Shown here: piece by piece, positions 9,500-17,094 of the stretch
How the letters are laid out: every line of letters begins with the position of its first letter
Position numbering within the stretch: position 1 is the stretch's first letter
The notes under the pieces: model-generated
Database searches by the model: none
What the model was told of the DNA's origin: nothing
Seen by the model: the letters and a program-made list of their open reading frames with translations, nothing else
NCBI RefSeq assembly: GCF_963666545.1
Contig: NZ_OY762899.1
Location: forward strand, 1,798,001 to 1,862,000
Source: an uncultured Bacteroides sp.
GTDB lineage: Bacteria > Bacteroidota > Bacteroidia > Bacteroidales > Bacteroidaceae
Reading direction: 5' to 3'
DNA: 64,000 nucleotides
Program-made: the position numbers and the translations under genes

Positions 9500-10888
9500 A
9501 TGCACGCAGAAAAGAATTCTTTAGAAAACGTACCTGCTATCATGGCGGGATTAATGTTAAGCTTACTACTTGCAGCACTCGACAATTCGATCGTTGCAAC
9601 AGCCATGCCAAAAATCATAGAGGATTTGCAGGGTATGGAATATTATTCGCTTCCATTCACCTCTTACTTACTCTTTTCTACAGTGGCAATTCCTATAGCC
9701 GGCAAACTTTCGGATGTTTTTGGACGAAAAGTTGTCATCTTATGGGGGATGACTGGTTTCTTGGTTACATCCATATTGTGTGCTTTATCAATCAACATGC
9801 CAATGCTGATTACTATTAGAGGGCTACAGGGTGCTTGTGGAGGAGTGCTGGCCTCGAGCACATTTATCATTACTGCGGAACTTTTCCCTCCTAAGCAACG
9901 AGCGAAATATATTGGCATCCTTGCGTCAATGCATGGGCTGGCCAGCTTACTAGGCCCTGTATTGGGTGGAGTGATAACAGAATATATGTCATGGCATTGG
10001 ATTTTCTTCATCAATATACCGATTGGCATTGCCGCAATTTATTTATTAAATCGCCATCTGTCATTACTTAAACATGCTGATGCCAATAATAGTGGGTTGG
10101 ATGTGAAAGGTATATTAGTGTTCTTAGCTGCCATCTTCCCATTCTTGATCTGCCTCACCGAAGGAGGAAGACTCTTGCCTTGGACATCTCCCCTACTCTT
10201 CATCCTTGCCGCTCTTTCTATTTGTTTAATGATTTGGTTCGTCAAATTGGAGCAAAAGTCACACTCGCCCATGTTGCCTTCAGGGCTACTAAAGAACAAA
10301 GTCTTCCAAAAGGCAGCATTTGCAGCAGCAATGGGCTATGTCGCCCTATTCGGACTTATATTATACATACCTTATATTCTACAAATTGTATTGAAGAAAA
10401 GTGTGTCTTTCTCGGGAATAATGATGCTACCCATGTCACTATCAATGGTAGTTGGTGGGATGATTGGCGGGGTAATCGTCTCACGCTCTCAACGATATCG
10501 CCAATCAAGCATCATCAATTTCTCTATTGCCATTGCCGGTTTTGCGGTGCTCTTGTTCTTCGGCACAGATATTTCAATGCCACTCATGGTAGTAGCGCTG
10601 TTATTAGCCGGATTGGGTATTGGGATGAACTTCCCGGTTGTAAACATTGTGCCGCAGGCCATCATCTCAGTCGCTCAGATGGGAATACTGGTTTCCACGA
10701 TCGAATTCTTTCAGGTAATGGGTGGAGTTCTTTCCACATCCGTTTTTGGGAAGATGCTTAGCGTATCGCTTCCTGCCATACTCTGGACTTGTATTGCAGC
10801 TCTGGCAACGGGCATTATCACAATGAGTTTACTAGACGAGAAAGCGGTGCACGAAGGGTTTGCCAAACAACGCAACAAAGAGTCATAA
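9500..10888 (+). CDS. Major facilitator superfamily drug:H+ antiporter, DHA2 (EmrB/QacA) type
   Basis: 462 residues starting MHAEKNSLENVPAIM. The chain is almost entirely hydrophobic helices, about 13-14 by eye, which fits the 14-helix DHA2 group. Helix 1 carries 'LAALDNSIVATAMPKI', the DHA2 motif D1 with its acidic residue. Motif A 'GKLSDVFGRK' lies in loop 2-3, followed by 'RGLQGACGGVLAS' and motif C 'GPVLGGVI' in helix 5. It probably exports a hydrophobic or cationic compound in exchange for protons; the substrate cannot be read from sequence. It is divergent from the fructan sensor gene and convergent with the LuxR-type gene, with no operon partner. No membrane fusion or TolC partner gene is nearby. 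Confidence 0.88.
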   Translation: MHAEKNSLENVPAIMAGLMLSLLLAALDNSIVATAMPKIIEDLQGMEYYSLPFTSYLLFSTVAIPIAGKLSDVFGRKVVILWGMTGFLVTSILCALSINMPMLITIRGLQGACGGVLASSTFIITAELFPPKQRAKYIGILASMHGLASLLGPVLGGVITEYMSWHWIFFINIPIGIAAIYLLNRHLSLLKHADANNSGLDVKGILVFLAAIFPFLICLTEGGRLLPWTSPLLFILAALSICLMIWFVKLEQKSHSPMLPSGLLKNKVFQKAAFAAAMGYVALFGLILYIPYILQIVLKKSVSFSGIMMLPMSLSMVVGGMIGGVIVSRSQRYRQSSIINFSIAIAGFAVLLFFGTDISMPLMVVALLLAGLGIGMNFPVVNIVPQAIISVAQMGILVSTIEFFQVMGGVLSTSVFGKMLSVSLPAILWTCIAALATGIITMSLLDEKAVHEGFAKQRNKES

Positions 10889-10959
10889 TACTCTCCCTGA
10901 CAAGTAGCGTGAAGGCCTCATTGTTTCAGAGCAAATACAAGATCATCTTAAAGAAATTC

Positions 10960-11739
10960 TCAAACTGCAATAAGGCCCATAATAAGTGCCGTTTGCACAG
11001 CTTCAGTGGCATTCGTTACGTGCATTTTCTTTATAATATTTTGCCGATGACGATGAACGGTATAAAGTGCTATATTGAGTTGGTCCGCTATCAGTTTACT
11101 TCCTTTGCCTTGTGCTACAAGAGTCAAAACTTCCAACTCACGACTACTAAGCAACGTACAATCATATTGTTTGTATCTTTCAACGGACAAGATCTCTCCT
11201 GTCTCATTATTAATAATCTTTCCGTCAATTCCATGCCGAGGATGTTGTTCCATAGAAGGAGCATACAAACAAAGAGCCAACCAGATACTACCATTGGGCA
11301 AACTTGTCAGATAAAAAGTCCGGTGAGTGATATATTGATATTTACCTATGGTATTACAAACTCGAATATAACTAAACAGATTATATTTATGACGCTCTTC
11401 TTGAGGAAGATTCTTCTGAAATTGAAAATAACGTAATTCTAAAATATGTCGCTCAGTTAGATCATCCGGATGAATTTTACTAAAAATACATTCTTCAAAA
11501 GCAGAGTCGAGTGAGATACAGTGAGAAGGCAAACCAAAGATATCGCCAAAACTTCCGGCATAGATATAGCTTCTATTGTATTGAAAATCAGACAGTACAG
11601 CTATGCTATTGTCTATATCCACATACGACTTTGCTAACTGATTGTATTTAGAAAGCAATATTTCTCTATGTTCGGCATCGAAAAAAGATTGTTCTAATAA
11701 AGTAGAAAACAATTCATCCTGCACAGATATAGTTGCCAT
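10960..11739 (-). CDS. LuxR/FixJ-type HTH transcriptional regulator with PAS-like N-terminal domain
   Basis: 259 residues. The C-terminal ~65 residues form a LuxR/GerE four-helix DNA-binding domain: 'LLSSRELEVLTLVAQGKGSK', 'IADQLNIALYTVHRHRQNII', 'KKMHVTNATEAV'. The N-terminal ~190 residues have no phosphoacceptor receiver. They look like a PAS-type sensory region with 'FSKIHPDDLTERH', a phrase typical of PAS folds, of a kind common in single-protein regulators of Bacteroides. The cue and target genes are not visible. It is transcribed towards the efflux pump, and divergently from the DUF1349 lipoprotein gene 107 bases away, which is the most obvious candidate target by position. Confidence 0.85.
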   Translation of the reverse strand: MATISVQDELFSTLLEQSFFDAEHREILLSKYNQLAKSYVDIDNSIAVLSDFQYNRSYIYAGSFGDIFGLPSHCISLDSAFEECIFSKIHPDDLTERHILELRYFQFQKNLPQEERHKYNLFSYIRVCNTIGKYQYITHRTFYLTSLPNGSIWLALCLYAPSMEQHPRHGIDGKIINNETGEILSVERYKQYDCTLLSSRELEVLTLVAQGKGSKLIADQLNIALYTVHRHRQNIIKKMHVTNATEAVQTALIMGLIAV

Positions 11740-11770
11740 ATAATAGCTAATAATTGGTTAATTTTAGGCA

Positions 11771-11801
11771 TTGCAACAACTTTATATTTACGTTATCTTT
11801 G
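11771..11801 (+). promoter_or_regulatory. Promoter for the DUF1349 lipoprotein gene
   Basis: TATCTTTG (11794-11801) matches the -7 consensus, and TTG at 11771-11773 lies 20 bases upstream as a -33 element. The implied transcription start is about 40 bases before the ATG at 11847. Confidence 0.65.
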
Positions 11802-11846
11802 CAACATTACAAAAATACTTATTTATATTGACTATCAAAAAAATAA

Positions 11847-12605
11847 ATGAAAATGAAAAGAAAAAACTTTTTAATGTCCCTAATCCTGGGAACAACGCTT
11901 TTAAGCAGTTGCGGTAATAAGGATACTTCAAGCACCTCTTCTAAAGAAGCAGACAGTCTGACAACAGATTCCGCTCGTATTAATGGAATACCTTGTGATA
12001 TAAAACTCTCAGGAATTCATTTTACTAAGGCTATAAATGGAGCCGATACCCTTGTAAGCATTGACGACAAAGAAAAAATAGAGTTTCGTGTAGGAGAGAA
12101 GAAAGATTATTTTTGTGATCCTAACAGTCAGTTGTCTAATAATACTGCTCCTATCTTATTGACAAAAGTCGATAACACCAAGCCCTTTACATTTACGGCA
12201 AAAGTAACACCACAGTTCACTGAGACAGGACGTTACAACGCGGGGGTACTTTATATTTATGTAAATGATAATTTCTGGCAGAAACTTTGTTTTGAGCAAG
12301 ATGAACGAGGTAATCACCGTATTGTAACTGTACGAACAATTGGAACTTCTGATGACAACAACCACGATATCGTCAAGATTCCTTGGGCTTATATGAAAAT
12401 TTCGTCAGACACACGTACTGTTGCAAGCTATTATTCTCTTGATAACAAAGAATGGTATATGGTACGCCTGTATAAGAACAATTATCCTGCAGAAATATGG
12501 TTAGGGGTTAGCGCACAGTGCCCTATGGAAAAAGGAAGTACAACCTATTTTGAAGAAATTAGTTTGAAACAAAAGAGTGTTTCGGACTTCCGTATGGGAA
12601 ACTAA
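11847..12605 (+). CDS. DUF1349 (concanavalin A-like) lipoprotein
   Basis: 252 residues. The signal peptide ends in a lipobox (LLSSC, Cys22), so the protein is exported and lipid-anchored. The mature part fits DUF1349, a beta-sandwich related to concanavalin A-like lectins/glucanases: 'PFTFTAKVTPQFTETGRYNAG', 'YVNDNFWQKLCFEQ', 'SYYSLDNKEWYMVR', 'IWLGVSAQCPM'. Such domains are suspected to bind carbohydrate but no activity is established here. A second in-frame ATG two codons downstream (11853) is equally plausible as the start. It has its own promoter and stands alone between divergent and convergent neighbours. Confidence 0.8.
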   Translation: MKMKRKNFLMSLILGTTLLSSCGNKDTSSTSSKEADSLTTDSARINGIPCDIKLSGIHFTKAINGADTLVSIDDKEKIEFRVGEKKDYFCDPNSQLSNNTAPILLTKVDNTKPFTFTAKVTPQFTETGRYNAGVLYIYVNDNFWQKLCFEQDERGNHRIVTVRTIGTSDDNNHDIVKIPWAYMKISSDTRTVASYYSLDNKEWYMVRLYKNNYPAEIWLGVSAQCPMEKGSTTYFEEISLKQKSVSDFRMGN

Positions 12606-12621
12606 AAGCATTTCACGAACC

Positions 12622-12660
12622 CTTGTTCTTTGGCAAAGATTACTGACACCGAAGAACAAG
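12622..12660. terminator. Probable bidirectional terminator hairpin
   Basis: CTTGTTCTT (12622-12630) and AAGAACAAG (12652-12660) form a 9-base stem with a 21-base loop between the convergent DUF1349 and carbonic anhydrase genes. The T-run is weak on both sides. Confidence 0.4.
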
Positions 12661-12680
12661 AGTCGTGGCTTTACATTCAT

Positions 12681-13370
12681 TTATTCATCAACGGATTCTG
12701 GAGGCATTTCAGCCAATTGGAAGTGTACCTCCCCTGTCTTCATATTATACACACCGCCAACAATAAGGATCTCCTTTTCATCTTCCATCTCTTTGAGGAT
12801 AGGACTCATTTTTCGTATCTGCTCTATCGATAACCGTACGTTATACTCGCAAACAAGATTCTCAAAATCAGAATCTGAAGATGAATGTTTGCCTTTAAGT
12901 ACCTTCGATGCAGCTTTTACCGCAGGTTGTATCTTCGATAATAAGGTGGTGATATTGCCAAACTTTACATTGTCAATGGCAGACTGGATAGCACCGCAAT
13001 ATTCGTGTCCTAATACAAGTATCAGTTTAGCACCCGAAATTTTGCAGGCATATTCAAGACTACCCAAAATATCATCATTGACAATGTTACCAGCCACTCT
13101 GGCTACAAACAAATCACCGATTCCTCGATGAAAAATATCTTCTACCGGAACCCTTGAGTCCAGACAGGAAAGTACTACCGCCAAAGGATACTGTCCTATC
13201 GCCGCAGCACGTATTCTTTGGGTGTTATTTCTAACTGTTAAGTTGTCTTCGGTAAAATCTTTATTCCCTTTTTTTAAGAGATCTAATATATCTGTAGGTG
13301 ATAATTTCGCTCGTTGCTCTTCGGTCAATACCGCATTCGTGAGCATTTCGTTTAAAGGTTCTGATTGCAT
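12681..13370 (-). CDS. Beta-class carbonic anhydrase
   Basis: 229 residues, no signal peptide, so cytoplasmic. It interconverts CO2 and bicarbonate. The zinc site is intact: Cys69 and the Asp71/Arg73 dyad in 'SCLDSRVP', then His122 and Cys125 in 'GHEYCGA'. Other family marks are 'DLFVARVAGNIVNDDILGSLEYA', 'LILVLGH' and the C-terminal 'ILIVGGVYNMKTGEV' strand. The length is normal for the bacterial enzyme. An N-terminal extension of about 25 residues precedes the core helix 'DILDLLKKGNKDF'. It stands alone, divergent from the 221-residue hypothetical. In Bacteroides, bicarbonate supply feeds PEP carboxykinase and fatty acid synthesis; that role is general knowledge, not seen here. Confidence 0.94.
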   Translation of the reverse strand: MQSEPLNEMLTNAVLTEEQRAKLSPTDILDLLKKGNKDFTEDNLTVRNNTQRIRAAAIGQYPLAVVLSCLDSRVPVEDIFHRGIGDLFVARVAGNIVNDDILGSLEYACKISGAKLILVLGHEYCGAIQSAIDNVKFGNITTLLSKIQPAVKAASKVLKGKHSSSDSDFENLVCEYNVRLSIEQIRKMSPILKEMEDEKEILIVGGVYNMKTGEVHFQLAEMPPESVDE

Positions 13371-13442
13371 ATTTCCAATCTTTTAGTGCATGAGTAAACA
13401 AACTTGCTCTGGTTGAGAAGTAAAACAATGAATTAAGTAGAA

Positions 13443-13471
13443 TTGTTTAATAAGATAAAAGCGTATCTTTG
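13443..13471 (+). promoter_or_regulatory. Promoter for the 221-residue hypothetical gene
   Basis: TATCTTTG at 13464-13471 is a full -7 match, with TTG at 13443-13445 spaced 18 bases upstream. The start codon is at 13507. Confidence 0.6.
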
Positions 13472-13506
13472 CCCCAATAACCCTGTGAAATTAATTAAAA
13501 CAAGAT

Positions 13507-14172
13507 ATGAGATCAAAAGACTTAAAACCTGCAGAACCGGCAAAAATATTAGTAATAGGTGAAGATTCTAACCTACAATGGTCGGATACGGCGACAGAGG
13601 TGGCCATGTTTGCCGACTATTATTTTCGCAGTTTTCCTGAAGATCACGGCGAACGTAGCCGCAACGTGGAAGCACGCAACTTATTCAATCACTTGACTTT
13701 TGCCACTCTCAACAGTGTTAAGCCTTCTGAGATGTATATCACGAACCTGTGCAATGATTACGTAACGCCTGCTCCCAAAGGAAAAAGAGTGCTTATTCCG
13801 GAAGAAAAAGCAATCAAAGGATTGTCACACATTGAATGGGTATTAGAACAGAATCCATCCATAGAGTGTGTGCTATCCATGTCATTGCAAACAAACTACT
13901 GGCTACAGAAACTTGGGTTTTATGGTGATGATGAAGCCTTTGTACATGGTGCCCAACCACGTCATAAAGGTTTGGAATCAGTAGAAGAACCTTACTACCA
14001 GCCTGTTGACGGAAAGGTATTCAGCTCTATTTGCGGCAACATCTACGATGCTAAGAATCATCCGGTAAAAGTGATTCCGATATTACCCGCAAAAAGCTAC
14101 CCATTGAAAGGCAAAGACGAGGAATTATATACTGAAGCTTACCAAAAAATAAGAAGTCACTTCCGCAAATAA
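13507..14172 (+). CDS. Conserved hypothetical protein, 221 residues
   Basis: No confident family. There is no signal peptide or membrane segment, so it is probably cytoplasmic. The opening 'KILVIGEDSNLQW' and later 'MYITNLCNDYV', 'CVLSMSLQTNYWLQKLGFYG' and 'VIPILPAKSYPL' have the order of short hydrophobic strands seen in uracil-DNA glycosylase-like folds. The resemblance is weak and the usual glycosylase catalytic motifs are not evident. The gene has a good promoter and a terminator, and its codon use looks like its neighbours, so it is a real gene. It is not linked to a neighbour in an operon. Confidence 0.7.
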   Translation: MRSKDLKPAEPAKILVIGEDSNLQWSDTATEVAMFADYYFRSFPEDHGERSRNVEARNLFNHLTFATLNSVKPSEMYITNLCNDYVTPAPKGKRVLIPEEKAIKGLSHIEWVLEQNPSIECVLSMSLQTNYWLQKLGFYGDDEAFVHGAQPRHKGLESVEEPYYQPVDGKVFSSICGNIYDAKNHPVKVIPILPAKSYPLKGKDEELYTEAYQKIRSHFRK

Positions 14173-14207
14173 GATAGAATCCGATCTTTTTCGACATAGA
14201 TGAAATG

Positions 14208-14238
14208 AATGACGTGGTAAGATAATCACGTCATTTTT
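14208..14238 (+). terminator. Rho-independent terminator after the 221-residue hypothetical
   Basis: AATGACGTG (14208-14216) pairs with CACGTCATT (14227-14235), followed by a T-run to 14238. It lies 35 bases after the stop codon and touches the end of the convergent gene. Confidence 0.75.
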
Positions 14239-14965
14239 ATTGCATTTGCCTGATCCGGACTTCAATTTCACTATTGCATTTCAATTCATTCTTTAATCCT
14301 TCAATGGCGGTAGTGCCATAATGATACGGATAGAGAACTTTAGGCGAAAACATTTTTGCTGCATTGGCAGCTTGTTCTACAGTCATTGTATAAGGCTGGT
14401 TGACAGGCAAGAATGCAACATCAATATTTTTAAGGTTCTTCAACTCGGGAATATCTTCAGTATCGCCGGCAATATAAATGCGCAGCCCATCAAAAGTAAG
14501 CACATAGCCATTGTCACGATAACGGGGATGATACATCTTTCTTTCAGGTGTAGTGTTATAAGCCGGAACAGCCTCGAGCGTTACACTTCCTAAGATTGTT
14601 GCCTTGTCTCCGTTCTTCACCGCTTTTCCTTTGCCTATTTTCTTCTGGCTAGCTTCATTGGCTATCAACTCGGTCGTATTTTTAGTGATTGTCTGGATCG
14701 CTTTCAAGTCCAGATGATCGGGATGCTCATGCGTGATTAGAATGACATCGGCCTTAGGAAAAGTGGCATAATCAGCATACTGAGACACCGGATCTACCTG
14801 AATATGTTTCCCTCCATACGTAAGCATCAGGCTACCGTGCTTAATGAAGGTTATCACTACCTCTTTATTACTCTTCGTTCTAAACGTATCGGTATCGTAA
14901 GGCCCTGCCCAAGCAGAAGCGGCAACAAGCATACCACACACAAACATGACCAATTTCGTATTCAT
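14237..14965 (-). CDS. Exported metallo-beta-lactamase-fold hydrolase (UlaG-like)
   Basis: 242 residues from the ATG at 14963-14965. A longer frame to 15034 runs into the promoter region and would bury the signal peptide. The signal peptide MNTKLVMFVCGMLVAASAWA is classical with no lipobox, so the protein is periplasmic. The metal site is present: 'ILITHEHPDHLDL' (HxHxDH), 'IYIAGDTEDIPE' with the bridging Asp, and a C-terminal 'LYPYHYG' His. This is the UlaG/YtnP-like branch ('LMLTYGGKHIQVDPVS'), whose members include lactonases and phosphodiesterases; the substrate is unknown. Most UlaG-type enzymes are cytoplasmic, so export is a small oddity. Confidence 0.85.
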   Translation of the reverse strand: MNTKLVMFVCGMLVAASAWAGPYDTDTFRTKSNKEVVITFIKHGSLMLTYGGKHIQVDPVSQYADYATFPKADVILITHEHPDHLDLKAIQTITKNTTELIANEASQKKIGKGKAVKNGDKATILGSVTLEAVPAYNTTPERKMYHPRYRDNGYVLTFDGLRIYIAGDTEDIPELKNLKNIDVAFLPVNQPYTMTVEQAANAAKMFSPKVLYPYHYGTTAIEGLKNELKCNSEIEVRIRQMQ

Positions 14966-15033
14966 CTTCCGAATTCTTTTAATGATTAAAGGATAATAAT
15001 AGAACATTGCAAATCTTCGCATTGTTCTTGCCA

Positions 15034-15041
15034 CAAATATA
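15034..15041 (-). promoter_or_regulatory. -7 promoter box for the MBL-fold gene
   Basis: The reverse strand reads TATATTTG, a full TAnnTTTG match, 69 bases upstream of the ATG at 14965. No well-spaced -33 element. Confidence 0.5.
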
Positions 15042-15062
15042 CATTATTCAAAAAGATATTCT

Positions 15063-15070
15063 TACTTTTG
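15063..15070 (+). promoter_or_regulatory. -7 promoter box for the pentapeptide/SDR operon
   Basis: TACTTTTG matches the -7 consensus and lies 33 bases before the ATG at 15104. It is divergent from, and only 22 bases away from, the -7 box of the MBL-fold gene. Confidence 0.55.
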
Positions 15071-15103
15071 TCTACATTCAGATCTCAAAAAATAAAAAAA
15101 CAG

Positions 15104-15742
15104 ATGAAAACAGCCTATCCCCGACTACCCAAGATTCTTCCTGAGAATGAGAATTTATGTAGCACCATTGATCTTTTTGACGAAGAGATAGAAGAACTGT
15201 TCTTCAGAAACCAGACTGTAACAGGTATGGCGAAAGATCAGTTATCTTTTCAGACTTGTATCTTCAATCGCTGCATCTTCAGGGAGTGTGAATTCAAGAA
15301 AGCTCGATTCTGCGATGTAGAGTTTAAAAATTGCGACTTATCTAACATCAAGTTACAAGACTGTAGTTTCAATAGGGTGACATTCATTGATTGCAAATTG
15401 ATGGGTACAAACTTAACGGGCAGCACATTCAATCAAGTATCATTTAGCCAATGCAGTGCACCTTATGTCTTATTATCAAGTAGCAAGATACGTGGTGCAA
15501 ACTTTATCAATAATGATTTTCGTGGATGTGCATTCGATCAATGCATGCTAGAGCATGTGGCATTGGATAATTGTAACTTTACCGAAGCAGACTTTTCCTT
15601 AACGCCATTAAAATACATCGACCTATCTTCTTGCGACATCACAGCAATACGCCTCAATGGAAGTGAACTTCGAGGAGCTGCGGTAAACTCCATGCAAGCC
15701 GTCGAGCTGGCCAGATTGCTGGGGTTGATCATTAAAGAATAA
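15104..15742 (+). CDS. Pentapeptide-repeat protein (soluble, Qnr-like fold)
   Basis: 212 residues from ATG 15104. A TTG-initiated longer frame would start inside the promoter. From about residue 45 to 200 the chain is a run of A(D/N)LXX-type pentapeptides, e.g. 'CIFNRCIFRECEFKKARFCD', 'CDLSNIKLQDCSFNRVTF', 'SKIRGANFINNDFRGCAF', unusually rich in Cys at the -1 position. This predicts a right-handed quadrilateral beta-helix. There is no signal peptide or membrane helix. Qnr proteins with this fold mimic DNA and protect gyrase from quinolones, but most relatives have no known role, so no resistance claim is made. The SDR gene follows 11 bases later in the same operon. Confidence 0.85.
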   Translation: MKTAYPRLPKILPENENLCSTIDLFDEEIEELFFRNQTVTGMAKDQLSFQTCIFNRCIFRECEFKKARFCDVEFKNCDLSNIKLQDCSFNRVTFIDCKLMGTNLTGSTFNQVSFSQCSAPYVLLSSSKIRGANFINNDFRGCAFDQCMLEHVALDNCNFTEADFSLTPLKYIDLSSCDITAIRLNGSELRGAAVNSMQAVELARLLGLIIKE

Positions 15743-15753
15743 AGCGAACCTGT

Positions 15754-16485
15754 ATGAAACGGATTATTATAGTAGGTGCAACCTCCGGCATTGGATACGA
15801 AGTAGCTAAGATGTATGTTGAAAAAGGCTGGCGAGTAGGTGCAGCAGGCAGACGAGAGGCTGCATTGCAGGAATTCCGCTCTCTGGCTCCCGATCAAATA
15901 GAAGTTGAGCCACTCGATGTTACAGCGACTGATGCAGCAGAGAAATTGCAACAACTCATTGAGAAATTAGGAGGGATGGATCTCTTTCTACTGAGTTCAG
16001 GAGTTGGTAACCAGAACGTCAGTCTCCATCCTGAAATTGAAATCAACACTGCAAAAACGAATGTAGAAGGCTTTATACGTATGGTGACTTGTGCTTTTGA
16101 TTACTTTAAAGCGCAAGGAAGCGGACATCTGGCGGTAATCAGTTCCATTGCCGGAACCAAAGGACTTGGTTCGGCACCTGCTTATTCGGCTACTAAACGT
16201 TTCCAGAACACCTACATAGACGCATTGGCACAATTGAATCATCTGGAAAAACTCAATATACGCTTCACCGACATCCGTCCCGGATTTGTGGCAACCGCCC
16301 TGCTAAAAGACAGGAAATATCCACTCTTGATGCAAACGGATCACGTGGCAAGATGTATTGTGAAAGCTCTGGATAAAAAGAAACGAGTTGCTGTAATCGA
16401 TTTTCGATATGCCATTCTGGTCTTCTTCTGGAGACTCATACCCCGATGGCTATGGGAAATACTTCCGGTGAGAAATGACAAATAA
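15754..16485 (+). CDS. Short-chain dehydrogenase/reductase (SDR)
   Basis: 243 residues, cytoplasmic. The Rossmann glycine motif is GATSGIG at residues 8-14, followed by 'AAGRREAALQEF', an arginine-bearing strand end suggesting NADP preference. The catalytic Ser-Tyr-Lys set is present: Ser in 'VISSIAGTKG', then Tyr144 and Lys148 in 'YSATKRF'. 'IRFTDIRPGFVATALL' is the usual SDR segment after the active site. The C-terminus ends with a hydrophobic, basic tail ('FRYAILVFFWRLIPRWLWEI'), which may attach to a membrane. The substrate is unknown. It is transcribed with the pentapeptide gene upstream and converges on msrB with a 9-base gap. Confidence 0.88.
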   Translation: MKRIIIVGATSGIGYEVAKMYVEKGWRVGAAGRREAALQEFRSLAPDQIEVEPLDVTATDAAEKLQQLIEKLGGMDLFLLSSGVGNQNVSLHPEIEINTAKTNVEGFIRMVTCAFDYFKAQGSGHLAVISSIAGTKGLGSAPAYSATKRFQNTYIDALAQLNHLEKLNIRFTDIRPGFVATALLKDRKYPLLMQTDHVARCIVKALDKKKRVAVIDFRYAILVFFWRLIPRWLWEILPVRNDK

Positions 16486-16494
16486 AGAAGTCTT

Positions 16495-16968
16495 CTATTT
16501 TGCCTTCGGTTCAAAATCCAAGGAAATAGAATTCACGCAATGCCTCGTATCTTTAGGAGTAAAACCTTCACCAACAAACACATGCCCCAGATGAGCTCCA
16601 CAACGGGCACATTGAATCTCTGTTCGCCTTCCGTCGGCATCAGAAACACGTTTTATTGCTTTAGGTATTTCATCATCAAAGCTGGGCCATCCGCAACCGG
16701 AATCAAATTTATCTTCCGAACGATAAAGTTCCGCACCACACTGTTTGCAGCAGTACACGCCTGCTTCTTTATGTTTATAATAAATGCCTGTATATGGGCG
16801 TTCCGTTCCTTTATTGATAATCACCCGTTTCTCTTCAGGAGTAAGTTCCTTCATGACAATAACTTTTTGATTGGATTTGATTGTGTCAATAGTTTTATTT
16901 GCCGACTGAGGTTGTGCCTTCAGGCAGCAAACAAAGAGGATCAGCAACAATAAAACCGACGCTTTCAT
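16495..16968 (-). CDS. msrB: Peptide methionine-(R)-S-oxide reductase MsrB, exported
   Basis: 157 residues. It reduces methionine-R-sulfoxide in damaged proteins. The N-terminal ~20 residues are a signal peptide ([19 protein letters not shown]), so this form acts in the periplasm or is membrane-held. All family features are present: two CxxC zinc pairs ('CKQCGAE', '[12 protein letters not shown]'), 'SGCGWPSF' with the possible resolving Cys, and the catalytic Cys in '[11 protein letters not shown]'. No MsrA domain is fused. Upstream on the same strand, after a 126-base gap, is the epimerase-lipocalin fusion, itself preceded by an exported peroxiredoxin, so the area concentrates envelope repair functions. 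Confidence 0.95.
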   Translation of the reverse strand: MKASVLLLLILFVCCLKAQPQSANKTIDTIKSNQKVIVMKELTPEEKRVIINKGTERPYTGIYYKHKEAGVYCCKQCGAELYRSEDKFDSGCGWPSFDDEIPKAIKRVSDADGRRTEIQCARCGAHLGHVFVGEGFTPKDTRHCVNSISLDFEPKAK

Positions 16969-17094
16969 AATGGAGTAGGTTTTCTATTTAAACATTTTTT
17001 GGAGTAAAAAGTTCAATATAAATAGCATCATAAAGTGGATGCATATTGTATATGCACCCTTACAAGTATTGAAACATTTCTTAAAGAAGTAATG

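Noticed and set aside
10180..10761. 193-residue plus-strand frame inside the MFS gene
   Set aside because: It overlaps the clear MFS coding sequence in another frame and its translation has no signal, domain or sensible composition.
10789..11436. 215-residue plus-strand frame spanning the end of the MFS gene and antisense to the LuxR-type gene
   Set aside because: It is antisense to a complete LuxR-family gene with a recognisable DNA-binding domain; the frame is a by-product.
12577..13131. 184-residue plus-strand frame
   Set aside because: Antisense to carbonic anhydrase, whose active-site motifs are intact.
15104..15742. Naming the pentapeptide protein a quinolone-resistance (Qnr) protein
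   Set aside because: The fold is shared by many unrelated proteins and no Qnr-specific loops can be recognised by eye.
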